Shown here: positions 5,358-13,414 of the stretch, one piece after another
Layout of the letters: each line of letters opens with the position of its first letter
How positions within the stretch are numbered: the stretch's first letter is position 1
Assembly (NCBI GenBank): GCA_015486775.1
Contig: WFRA01000325.1
Span: 1 to 13,933 of the forward strand
Direction of reading: 5' to 3'
Source of the DNA: Kiritimatiellales bacterium
GTDB taxonomy: Bacteria; Verrucomicrobiota; Kiritimatiellia; Kiritimatiellales; Pontiellaceae
Length of the DNA: 13,933 nt
Program-made: the position numbers and the translations under genes
Notes under the pieces: model-generated
What the model was told of the DNA's origin: nothing
Seen by the model: the letters and a program-made list of their open reading frames with translations, nothing else
The model's database searches: none

Positions 5358-8240
5358 TTATTCCCCGCTCGCCTGAACACGCAGAAACCCGGAAGGTAAA
5401 TCGTCGATCCCGATGCGGTTTGTGACGAATTCATAACTACTGTCCAGATCGACCGTTCCAATCTCTGGAGGATCGATGGGCAACCAGCCCCCCGCGACTA
5501 GGTTTGTGCTTTGCTCGATCCCATAGGTCAATCCGCTTGCGGGATCTTTCCGCCGCAAATAGACCAGATCGACCCAGTTCGATCCCGCGCCGGAATCCAA
5601 CTTTCCTTCCAGCGGATAACCGGTTAGGGCGGCGTTGGTTGGATCGCCGCCGAATGCAAACTCATGCAGGTTGCCGGCCAGATCCATGTCCGGATCGGCT
5701 CCCATTCCGGCATCTGTTCCCTCCAAACCATATCCAAGCGCCCAGAGAACGGCAGGGGAATAGCTCAAGACCAATCTCGGCTGGCTAAAACCGGTTGCTT
5801 CCGATGAAGCCCAGATGTCGTTGGCCGAGGAATCGTTGGATCGGACCATCATCAGGGTAACGACCCCATCCTGGTCGGCCTGGATAAAATCGACCAGCGC
5901 CTGGGAGGCAACGCTCCGGGGCTCCCCCGCCGAGCCACCCCCTGTAATTGTACCCAAGAGTCCTGTTGCGTCCGTCGTGAACCCATTCCCGCTACCGGTG
6001 TCGTTTGCCGGAGCATTGTTCCAGGTGATCGCAGTCCAGTCGTTCCCCGGCGCATCGTCCTTCAACCCGTAGACTTCGTATGTCCAGGCCCAGGCGGGGT
6101 TGTAGATGCCGGACGGAGTGATTTCCAGGGAAACCCCATCGGCCGATGTCCCGTTCGCGGGCAGTGCATATTTCATGTAGATCTTCCGGTTCCGATCCGG
6201 AAACTGGGTCGAGTTCTGTGCAATCAAATTTGTGCTGGAACCAAAATCCGTCGAGGGATTCCCCTGCCAGACATAGGTATCGCGCACCGACGGGACGGAA
6301 ATCAGCGAAGGCAGCGCCGGAAGTTCCGAAGCCAGCCGAAGCAGGACGCCCTTCCCGCCGCCAAGGGTCAGATGGAAGGTTCCCTGATCGGGCTCGAGAT
6401 ATACATCGTCGCCCGTCGAAGGATCCACATAGGAAACATATGGATAGTTGGTGTTCACCACAAAGGAGCAGGTGGCCGCCAAATCCGCCGATGCCGTATC
6501 CATGGCATGGCGCTTGTTCTGGATCAGGAGATACACGGAGGAGTCGGAGGCATCGTCCTGGTTTTCCAATTCGCCGAGCAGAAAGTTGTCGCCGGAAAAG
6601 GTTTCGATCGCCCCGACATCCCCATCTTCGTAGACCTCCACGTTCCACCCCGCACCGAGGTTTTCCGCGCCATCGATCCCGTTGGCCGGATTGTCATGGC
6701 TATGGAAAACCCCGACCGAACGAAGATGCTTGAAGATTGGCCAGAGGTTATTCAGCTCGGCATTGGCGGCCTGCACCTTGTAATACAATGCATTCGGGGT
6801 GTCGACCGCGTCGAGGAGACTCCCCCCTCCGGCATCAATATCGTAGCGGTAGTACCAAACCCCATGGCAACCATAGCCAAGAATGCTGTAGACCTGCCAG
6901 TAGAGATCGGATTCGCTGGCCTGGCGGAAATGCGTACTTCCCGAATCGTGCCGGGTTGTCAAGACCCATCCCATCGTACCGATGTCATAGGCCAGTCCCG
7001 CCGTACGGTTTTCCTCAAGATTCCCGTAGAAAAAAGGGCGCGTCGAACCGTCGGTCAACAGGGTGTACATGGTTCTTATGAGATAGGCGGGAGAGTCGTA
7101 TTTAAACAGCTCGCCGAGCGGCAAGCCGTGGTTGACCATGGGAATGGCGTTTCGTGCATCGGTGGCGTATATCTCGGCAGAACGCGCACCGCACTCGATC
7201 GCTTCGGACACATCCGGCTCGTCATCGAGGAAATAGCCCACCACATGGGTGTCTCCGGGCGATGGATAACCCATATAGTGAGCCAGCTTGGATGGATCCT
7301 GATGGAGTTGTTCCCAATGTCCAAACACAATTTCCAGCCCGGCATCCAGCGCATTTTGATATTGCGCCTCCCGAACCCGGATCATCGAAAAATTGGCATC
7401 GGCATAGAGTTGATAGGCAGAGGCATTCGCGGGGTAGGTGTCGGTATCGATAAAGTCCCATCCAGTGGTTGGAAACTTTTCCCGGGCCAGCCGCCAGTTG
7501 TTCCATCGTGCAGAGGCCAACTCATTCGTGGAGGTCTTGAAGGAAACATTGCATTCGGGGGCATTCGTGTCGGTGCAGTAGGTCAACACGAGCGCGGGTG
7601 CCGCATAGGAGGTATTTTCCTTGCTGGCGAAAACGTTCTGGTAGTTGGCAGTAAAACCCGTGGTCAGCAACAGGTTCACCACGCCATCCGTATCGGTTCT
7701 TAGGAACTCCGCCAACGAGTCGGTCTCCCAGGGCAGACTCTCAAGAACAACCTCTTCACCAACATAGCCGCCCGCAGTGCTGCCCCCCGGCAGTGTTTTC
7801 GACACCAAATGCGCAGCATTGCCCGAATCCCAAAAATTATTGGCCGTGTTGTTGCCGGGCGCATTGTTCCAAGTCAATCCGGGTTCGCTCCAGTTCTGGT
7901 TGGCAACCGTGTCGGCCAGACCGTAGAGATCGACATTGTAGTTCCACGGAGCCACTTCGGTACGCACCAGCTTCAGCTGTGCGTCGATAATCGTTCCCTG
8001 ACCCGTCGGAAGTTGGAAACGCAGGTAGCATTTTTGTTTCGGATCGTATTCCCCGTAGGTTGGGCTTTGAACGACAAGCGAGTCGTCCGATCCATAGTTG
8101 CTGTTTGCCGAATCATACTTGATCGTTGCGTCGGCAACCGGCGATAGGGCGACGACATTCGTCGTGGCACGAGCCGTCAGGCAAACGCATAGCCCTGACA
8201 GGACAAGACCTGCACAAAAATTCCTGCTATCCAATTTCAT
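5358..8240 (-). CDS. large secreted protein: TIM-barrel-like glycosidase region between two DNRLRE domains
   Basis: A 960-residue exported protein, probably a polysaccharide-active enzyme. Regions: signal peptide (1-26, cleavage near ARA|TT); DNRLRE/CBM96 domain 1 (about 28-222, with LTWNNAPGN at 122-130); a barrel-like region (about 240-510) carrying HVVGYFLDDEPD (332-343), where E341 in DDEP sits like the acid/base Glu at a beta-strand end in clan GH-A-type barrels; a beta-rich segment (about 525-638); DNRLRE domain 2 (about 648-828, ITWNNAPAND at 738-747); and a C-terminal module (829-960) with an EF-hand-like loop D849-x-D851-x-D853...E860. I cannot assign the barrel to a numbered GH family, and the nucleophile is not certain (E409, E410 and E443 are candidates). 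The start has AAAGGA seven nt upstream. No PEP-CTERM tail. It follows the 556-residue gene by 119 nt with no clear promoter between, so the two may be cotranscribed. Confidence 0.82.
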   Translation of the reverse strand: MKLDSRNFCAGLVLSGLCVCLTARATTNVVALSPVADATIKYDSANSNYGSDDSLVVQSPTYGEYDPKQKCYLRFQLPTGQGTIIDAQLKLVRTEVAPWNYNVDLYGLADTVANQNWSEPGLTWNNAPGNNTANNFWDSGNAAHLVSKTLPGGSTAGGYVGEEVVLESLPWETDSLAEFLRTDTDGVVNLLLTTGFTANYQNVFASKENTSYAAPALVLTYCTDTNAPECNVSFKTSTNELASARWNNWRLAREKFPTTGWDFIDTDTYPANASAYQLYADANFSMIRVREAQYQNALDAGLEIVFGHWEQLHQDPSKLAHYMGYPSPGDTHVVGYFLDDEPDVSEAIECGARSAEIYATDARNAIPMVNHGLPLGELFKYDSPAYLIRTMYTLLTDGSTRPFFYGNLEENRTAGLAYDIGTMGWVLTTRHDSGSTHFRQASESDLYWQVYSILGYGCHGVWYYRYDIDAGGGSLLDAVDTPNALYYKVQAANAELNNLWPIFKHLRSVGVFHSHDNPANGIDGAENLGAGWNVEVYEDGDVGAIETFSGDNFLLGELENQDDASDSSVYLLIQNKRHAMDTASADLAATCSFVVNTNYPYVSYVDPSTGDDVYLEPDQGTFHLTLGGGKGVLLRLASELPALPSLISVPSVRDTYVWQGNPSTDFGSSTNLIAQNSTQFPDRNRKIYMKYALPANGTSADGVSLEITPSGIYNPAWAWTYEVYGLKDDAPGNDWTAITWNNAPANDTGSGNGFTTDATGLLGTITGGGSAGEPRSVASQALVDFIQADQDGVVTLMMVRSNDSSANDIWASSEATGFSQPRLVLSYSPAVLWALGYGLEGTDAGMGADPDMDLAGNLHEFAFGGDPTNAALTGYPLEGKLDSGAGSNWVDLVYLRRKDPASGLTYGIEQSTNLVAGGWLPIDPPEIGTVDLDSSYEFVTNRIGIDDLPSGFLRVQASGE

Positions 8241-8359
8241 TCATGATTCCTTTAAGCCGTCCGGCATATGTCTTCGTGCGCGAAACCCGATCGGCACGGG
8301 GCTCTCTTCTTGCACAGGTGTCGGAGTCCCCAACAATCGGAAAATTGACATCACAGCCG

Positions 8360-10030
8360 TCAGTTGGACTTGATGAGCAACTTCAGAAACTGCCGGTCTT
8401 CAACATCGGTCTGTACCCGGTTGGTGACGGTGTCGAATTCGGAATCCAGGGTGCCGGAACCCAAAACGTCAACCGCATTGGTCTTCCAAGAACCTATGGC
8501 CAAATCCGTGTTCTGCTCAACCGAGTAGGACAATCCAAGGGCATCGGCGTTGTTGCGTTTGGCATAGACATATTCGAACCAGTTGGTTCCCCCTATATCG
8601 ATTGTTCCAGAGACTGGAACATGTCCAACGTCGAGCGGATTGGCTGGATCGCCGCCAAGTCCCCACTCGGAGAGGTTGTCTAGGCTGTCGCCATCCGGGT
8701 TGTCGGTTTTGTTCGTAGCGCTACCCACTGCCGGATATTGCCCTATCCAGCCCAGATATGGATCCACCTTGACATAGTAGATGGACAACGTCGGCGGACC
8801 ATACGTTTCGTTCGATTGCGATGCAAACCCCTCCGAGCTGCTGGATAGGCCTGACCGCCCGATCATCAGGGTCACATAGCCATTGGAATCGCCATTCAGG
8901 AAATCGACCAGATCCGCTCCGCTGATCGACCAGCTATCTCCGGCAACCCCGCCATCCGCGGCCTTGGCCACCTGAAAGGTTCCCAAAAGGGTTGCATTCG
9001 TGAACTGGTAGGCGCTGGTTGTAATATTGGCGGGCGCATTGTTCCAGGTGGTTCCAACCCCGTTGCCATTGGCGGAAGACCAATCCGCCTCGTTGGGTAT
9101 CCCATCATCCATGCCGCTAACTTCGTAGGTCCAGGCCCATGGGCCAACATTGTTGCGTATGATCGTAAACGTTGCGCTTGCCGCCTCTCCAAAATCGGGA
9201 GGAAGCTTATAGCGGATATAGGCCTTGGCGGCTCGGTTAACACTTGGGTCGCCATTGTTCTGAACCCACAGCACGGTTCTGTCATAGCCGTTGGTCGCCA
9301 GATCCGCAGAACGGATGTCAATGTCCGCATCCGGCTCCAGCACGGCGAAACCGATCGTGGGATCCGGGGTATATTCAAGGTTCAACACCGGTTCCTTCCC
9401 TGCCACCTCGGAAAAATAGAAGCTGGGCTGGGCGGTTGATGTCTGCGCGCCCGACACCACAAACGTAAGCTTGTTGTCCGTATCGGTGTTGAGCAACGCG
9501 ACCGAAGAGGAGAGATCAAAATGGTGCGTGACGTCGACCGCTTCACCGACGGTCTCGTTATCGAGCAACAGCGCGGTGTCTGCAAGGTCATACGACGTGG
9601 CGCTGTAGTTCTGGTCGACATTCGCATCGACACTTCCCGGCGCGGTGGCAAAGGTTATTGTCGCCTCGTCCCACGCATCGATGGTCTCGTTTGTCAACAG
9701 AACCACATCGAGTTGCCGACTAACGCTATCGCGAACGACCAGATCCAGCGAGGCATTCGTGATGCCGCCGGCCGTTCCGCCGGGGAGGTCGAACTGGATA
9801 TAGAACTTCCAACGGTTCCCATCGTTGTTGCCAACGACCCCCTTGTCATCGATGCGCCCGCCGTAGCCCCATTTCACGGAGGCATCCTGTGCGGGGTTCA
9901 GAGCGAGAACTTCCGCTTTTGCCGCGGCAGCCCATCCCAGCATCCCCGCCAGAACAATTCTGGCAGGAAGCATGTTCTGCATGTATTTCTTCTCCCCTTT
10001 CCCCCGTGTTCTAGTCGTCCGTTTTTTCAT
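8360..10030 (-). CDS. secreted double-DNRLRE protein with EF-hand-like C-terminal module
   Basis: A 556-residue exported, apparently non-enzymatic binding protein. A basic N-terminus and signal segment (about 1-39, AAAKA|EVL) leads into DNRLRE domain 1 (41-219), which matches the PEP-CTERM protein at 4505-5254 along its whole length (shared stretches WKFYIQFDLP, LDVVLLTNETIDAW, LADTALL). DNRLRE domain 2 (about 226-420) is a different, typical copy with TTWNNAPAN (327-335). The C-terminal module (424-556) has an EF-hand-like calcium loop N444-x-D446-G-D448...E455 and a terminal beta-region resembling that of the 960-residue protein. There is no PEP-CTERM tail, unlike its paralogue. It is preceded by a strong AAAGGAGG, a promoter with an A/T tract and a perfect 16-bp palindrome. 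It may bind and present the same polysaccharide that the 960-residue protein attacks (inference). Confidence 0.85.
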   Translation of the reverse strand: MKKRTTRTRGKGEKKYMQNMLPARIVLAGMLGWAAAAKAEVLALNPAQDASVKWGYGGRIDDKGVVGNNDGNRWKFYIQFDLPGGTAGGITNASLDLVVRDSVSRQLDVVLLTNETIDAWDEATITFATAPGSVDANVDQNYSATSYDLADTALLLDNETVGEAVDVTHHFDLSSSVALLNTDTDNKLTFVVSGAQTSTAQPSFYFSEVAGKEPVLNLEYTPDPTIGFAVLEPDADIDIRSADLATNGYDRTVLWVQNNGDPSVNRAAKAYIRYKLPPDFGEAASATFTIIRNNVGPWAWTYEVSGMDDGIPNEADWSSANGNGVGTTWNNAPANITTSAYQFTNATLLGTFQVAKAADGGVAGDSWSISGADLVDFLNGDSNGYVTLMIGRSGLSSSSEGFASQSNETYGPPTLSIYYVKVDPYLGWIGQYPAVGSATNKTDNPDGDSLDNLSEWGLGGDPANPLDVGHVPVSGTIDIGGTNWFEYVYAKRNNADALGLSYSVEQNTDLAIGSWKTNAVDVLGSGTLDSEFDTVTNRVQTDVEDRQFLKLLIKSN

Positions 10031-10066
10031 GTGTCCTCCTTTGGAGCTCCAGCGAACTCCTTGTTT

Positions 10067-10084
10067 TGATAATGCGCATTATCT
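10067..10084. promoter_or_regulatory. LacI-type operator palindrome, copy 2
   Basis: TGATAATGC-GCATTATCT contains a perfect 16-bp palindrome (10068-10083) with CG at its centre. It lies 36 nt upstream of the start of the 556-residue gene and overlaps the -10 box. With the copy at 5289-5306 it gives the consensus TGATAAnnC-GnnTTATCw. The leader between operator and ribosome-binding site differs in sequence between the two genes, so the match is not simply part of one unbroken conserved stretch. Confidence 0.65.
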
Positions 10085-10135
10085 ATATACCGACAAATTC
10101 CGAGCCGCAACCTTTTTTTTAAAAAATTATTTCCC
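10082..10135 (-). promoter_or_regulatory. promoter of the 556-residue gene with UP-like A/T tract
   Basis: On the minus strand a -35 box TTGCGG (10105-10110) and a -10 box TATAGA (10082-10087) are 17 bp apart; TATATA (10084-10089) is an alternative -10 with 15-bp spacing. Immediately upstream lies an A/T tract, AAATAATTTTTT then eight A (10113-10133), which fits the layout of an UP element that contacts the RNA polymerase alpha subunit. A strong promoter held down by the overlapping operator is the simplest reading. Confidence 0.5.
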
Positions 10136-10154
10136 GTTCCCATTCCATGCCTTG

Positions 10155-11912
10155 CTATGGTTTCCATCCCTCGTAATCCTTGTTTTGGAGGATGTCCTGA
10201 AGTTGCTCTATCATGTTGGCTATGTCCCGGCGGCGGGAAATTATATCTTTCAGGTTTCTCGTCCGGTCGAGTGCTGTTTTCGATATGTATTCGGGGACTT
10301 CCGACAACTCCTTGGCACGGCTGATCAAGGATGCGGCACCCGCAGCTTGGTATTCGGGCAATTTCGCCACCTGGGCAACGAGTCTTTCAAGGAGAGCCAT
10401 ATATTCATAATCCTCGATTCCGTCGCGCACAATTTCGAGCCGGATCGAGGGCAATGGCTGCAAATCCTTGCCCGGGTAGACCAGCAGTCCATCCCCGTTG
10501 ACATGAACCCACACATCGGTGAATGCCTTGGTTTTCCTGTAGTCCCACACGGCCTCCGGGAAGCATGGTTTTCCCGTGTACGGCTTGGCTTCGATGCCGT
10601 CGTGCCAAAGGGTTGACCAGTACAAAAACCCAGTGGCGCCGATTTGTCTTGCCTGCCAGAACAAAACCCGGTGGTCCAGACCCGGTTCGTCGACAAGCAG
10701 GTTCGGGTAGGGCGGAACCGGAGAGCAGCACACATACATCCACAGCGTATCGCCTTCGGCGAGCCGCTCCTTGAAAAAAGGTTTCCATGCGATTAGGGTC
10801 TTGGGGCACCAAATATCCACCAACCCGACCAATTCCTGTTTGTCGCAGTTGCCGGTTTGCATGATTTTCGCACTGGGCACATCCTGCTTGATCTGGGAGT
10901 AGGTCTTGGAGAGAAGATCGTGCACCTGGCCACCTACGGCCTCGTCGACACCGTATATGTAAACCGAATCGTTGAACCCTTGCCTTTCCCACTCGTCGAA
11001 GTATTTCTTTACCGGAGCAGCCAAGTTAGCCGGTGTGCACCAACTTGCCTTTTCCTCCAGCCCCTTCTCCACCGTCGGCCCGGAAGGCAAACGATAAAGC
11101 CCGTAGGAATAGGGAGCAAAGTATTCATTCGACAGCGTTTTTAGATCCGGGTTCAAGGCAGACATGTCAACGCTCGCCAACTCCTTGGAAGCACCCGTCC
11201 CGTCATATGCCCTCTCGACATACTCATAACCAATGTTTTTGACGGTGAGCCTGTATTCGGCAAGAAATCTGCACCATCTCATAAAATCCTCGCGGCTGAG
11301 CGTATCGCGCTTCCCGTAGTACCACTCCTCTATCGTCCATCGATACAGCCCGAAAGGCGTTGCCAAAGTGCCGGGACGGGGAATTGCAAAATCCCGAACC
11401 CTCACCTGAAGGGCAATGGTTTTTGTCTGGCCGTTTGCCGTTAGCCCAATGCTCCCTTCGTACACACCGGCAGGGGTATCGGGAGAGGTTACCACGCTGA
11501 ACCAGAGCGGCTGCACCTTGTCGGCGGCGACATTCACGGTTCCGGGGGGCATGAGGGGATCGGGCCACAGGCCTACATATTCGGTTGGATAGGACGGGTT
11601 CCCTGTCCGGACATACCCGACGATATGCCACTTGACATCGAGTTTTTTCCCGTTCAGTTCAGGGGCATCAAGCTTCACCTCCAGTCCGTTGATATCCCCG
11701 CCCTGCGGGACAACCACCAACTGGAACGATTCGCTCTCATCCTTGGCGGCATCAAGGTAAACGCTGTCCCTATAGGAAATTTCCCCGATGGCACTCCGAT
11801 CATTCCGTAGTTTTTGCACGGAATCGGCGTAGCCAACCTTGAAACTCTGTGCGTTCAACATTGGGCAGGACAGCATAACAAACAACAAGGCGACCCCTCT
11901 ACCATTTTTCAT
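10155..11912 (-). CDS. secreted DUF4091 / GH123-type glycoside hydrolase
   Basis: Related to GH123, whose characterised members are retaining exo-beta-N-acetylgalactosaminidases using an Asp-Glu pair and the substrate's acetamido group. The 585 residues contain a signal peptide (1-21, LNA|QS; a lipoprotein with C16 is a weaker alternative), an N-terminal beta-sandwich (about 25-180: ESFQLVVVPQ, WFSVVTSPDTPAGVYEG) and a C-terminal barrel with YIYGVDEA (318-325), where D323-E324 is the probable catalytic pair, GATGFLYWSTLWHDG (425-439) and the family signature LEIVRDGIEDYEYMALLE (492-509). A helical tail (about 510-580) follows. The frame is open for 25 more codons, but GGAG six nt before the ATG at 11912 and the signal peptide favour this start. 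It follows the propeller gene by 101 nt. Environmental DUF4091 proteins are diverse, so a GalNAc substrate is not assured. Confidence 0.86.
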   Translation of the reverse strand: MKNGRGVALLFVMLSCPMLNAQSFKVGYADSVQKLRNDRSAIGEISYRDSVYLDAAKDESESFQLVVVPQGGDINGLEVKLDAPELNGKKLDVKWHIVGYVRTGNPSYPTEYVGLWPDPLMPPGTVNVAADKVQPLWFSVVTSPDTPAGVYEGSIGLTANGQTKTIALQVRVRDFAIPRPGTLATPFGLYRWTIEEWYYGKRDTLSREDFMRWCRFLAEYRLTVKNIGYEYVERAYDGTGASKELASVDMSALNPDLKTLSNEYFAPYSYGLYRLPSGPTVEKGLEEKASWCTPANLAAPVKKYFDEWERQGFNDSVYIYGVDEAVGGQVHDLLSKTYSQIKQDVPSAKIMQTGNCDKQELVGLVDIWCPKTLIAWKPFFKERLAEGDTLWMYVCCSPVPPYPNLLVDEPGLDHRVLFWQARQIGATGFLYWSTLWHDGIEAKPYTGKPCFPEAVWDYRKTKAFTDVWVHVNGDGLLVYPGKDLQPLPSIRLEIVRDGIEDYEYMALLERLVAQVAKLPEYQAAGAASLISRAKELSEVPEYISKTALDRTRNLKDIISRRRDIANMIEQLQDILQNKDYEGWKP

Positions 11913-11946
11913 GCGACACTCCATTCCTTTTTCATTCATCCGCGTA

Positions 11947-11975
11947 TTCATATATTGAATCGTGCACCCTTCCAA
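11947..11975 (-). promoter_or_regulatory. possible promoter of the GH123-type gene
   Basis: TTGGAA (11970-11975) and TATGAA (11947-11952) on the minus strand are 17 bp apart in the 101-nt gap after the propeller gene. The -10 box overlaps a loose palindrome ATTCATATATTGAAT (11946-11960). Both boxes are weak matches, and readthrough from the upstream pair is equally possible. Confidence 0.25.
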
Positions 11976-12013
11976 CCATCTGAGCATCCGCCCACCGATT
12001 TATTCGAGTGGCT

Positions 12014-13414
12014 CTAATCGTGCCAAACACTTGGAGGAATGTCGAAGTCGCCGCGCAGGGCGTAGAGTTCCCCGGTGTACACGCTGACTTCCAGGTATCG
12101 GAACTTTTCCGGATCGGCACAGCGCGAGAGCAGTCCGCCGCTCCACTGTGGCTGCCAGAAAAGCTCGTCGCCCCTGAAGGGTGCGCAGTCGCCAAAATCA
12201 AACCCGCCGATCGGTTTTTTGGATTCGTCCAGCACCCGCACGCGGACCTCCCCCCACGGGCAGCGCACGTTGATGCGCAGGTCGTCGCCGGTGATCCGCA
12301 GCGGACGGGTCAGGATGCTTCCCCCGCCGCTGGTGGTGGCCAGATAGACAAAGCCGTCGAGACGCAGGGTGTGTAGCATCAGCGCGGCATCGTCCAGGTT
12401 CTGGTTTTGGAAGTGCTCCGCCTTGGAACCACCGGAATAAAAGCGGATGGCATTGTTTTCATCCACCATCATGGATCCCGCATAGATGCACCCGCCGCCA
12501 TGCTCCCCGAGTTCGTTGCGTTCGATAAAGGGCGCATAGGTCGCCCTGTTGAATGTCTTGCCCTCGTAGCTGTAGGCCAGCGAGCAATCGATCGCCCCAT
12601 CGGGAAATTCGGCTGCCGTGGGATCGTTGTAGATCGTCCAGAGCAGCCCGATGTAGAGATCTTCATAGCGGTAGACCGGCATGCCGTAGAAGCCGGCCAG
12701 CGGCGGATCGTGCGGGGTCGGATGCATCACCAGATAGGGTTCGGAAAAAGTCTCCCAATCCTTGGTCTCCCAGAAAAACACGCGGCGATCGCCGCAATAT
12801 TTCCGGGTATTCAACACATAGGTCTCGTCTTCGGGGCGGTAGAAGACCTGCGTGGGGGTGTCGGTGGCGCCGAAATCCCTGTATTCCTTTTCCATGCGCC
12901 ATGATTTCCCGTCCGGCGAGCAAAGCAATGCCCGCCACCCCCGCACTCCGACCTCCTCGACCATATTGACAAAATATTTAAACCGGCGGGCGGGGTTTTT
13001 GTCGTAGGGGTCGTAGAAGACCGGCATCCCCTCGACGGCGGGATGCGGTGCCGCATAGACCTGGTTCTTGGCGCGCCGCGGACCGTCCAGCGGAACATCC
13101 GAAAAATCGGGGCGCTCCCAATGGATGCCGTCTGCCGATTCGGCATAGCACAGCACCTGCGACTTCGGCACGCATTTTCCCAGCGGCTTCCCCTCCGTGG
13201 CATTTGAAAACCCGGATGGAACGGGGCCGGCGCCCCCGTAGAGCGCCACATACTTCCCGTCCGGCAAACGCGTCACGGTCGGGAAATTCCAAGTTCCCTC
13301 CGTCAGCGGATCGACCAACGTGGCTTCCGGAACGTAGCGTGGCCGGCCAATCTTCCGCTCAAGGTTTGTGCGGGCCAAAAGTTTCCAATCATCGAAAAAG
13401 TGTAGATAGCTCAT
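12014..13414 (-). CDS. beta-propeller glycoside hydrolase-like protein (GH32/43-type fold)
   Basis: A 466-residue protein with the layout of clan GH-J/F-like enzymes: a five-bladed propeller followed by a beta-sandwich. Visible propeller repeats include WNFPTVTRLPDGKYVALYGG (42-61), CYAESADGIHWERPDFS (89-105), LLCSPDGKSWRMEKEYRDFG (163-182), FFWETKDWETFSEP (213-226) and AYSYEGKTFNRATYAPFI (280-297), each with an S/T/A-x-DG-x-x-W/F-like turn. The C-terminal part (about 353-455: GFVYLAT, GSILTRPLRI, GDDLRINVRC, GGFDFGDC) resembles the sandwich attached to GH32-type and related enzymes. D95, D271 and E300 are acidic residues near blade starts, but I cannot assign the catalytic triad or a family number. 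No signal peptide. The ATG overlaps the stop codon of the preceding CBM9-like gene in an ATGA, so translation is coupled; the longer upstream frame (ATG at 13663) runs antiphase through that gene and is rejected. Confidence 0.72.
   Translation of the reverse strand: MSYLHFFDDWKLLARTNLERKIGRPRYVPEATLVDPLTEGTWNFPTVTRLPDGKYVALYGGAGPVPSGFSNATEGKPLGKCVPKSQVLCYAESADGIHWERPDFSDVPLDGPRRAKNQVYAAPHPAVEGMPVFYDPYDKNPARRFKYFVNMVEEVGVRGWRALLCSPDGKSWRMEKEYRDFGATDTPTQVFYRPEDETYVLNTRKYCGDRRVFFWETKDWETFSEPYLVMHPTPHDPPLAGFYGMPVYRYEDLYIGLLWTIYNDPTAAEFPDGAIDCSLAYSYEGKTFNRATYAPFIERNELGEHGGGCIYAGSMMVDENNAIRFYSGGSKAEHFQNQNLDDAALMLHTLRLDGFVYLATTSGGGSILTRPLRITGDDLRINVRCPWGEVRVRVLDESKKPIGGFDFGDCAPFRGDELFWQPQWSGGLLSRCADPEKFRYLEVSVYTGELYALRGDFDIPPSVWHD

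Noticed and set aside
6372..7703. A 443-codon open frame on the plus strand
   Set aside because: It is antisense to the 960-residue DNRLRE protein, has no recognisable motif and no ribosome-binding site that would favour it.
8360..8420. PEP-CTERM tail on the 556-residue protein
   Set aside because: Its paralogue has one, but this C-terminus lacks a PEP motif, a hydrophobic helix and a basic cluster.
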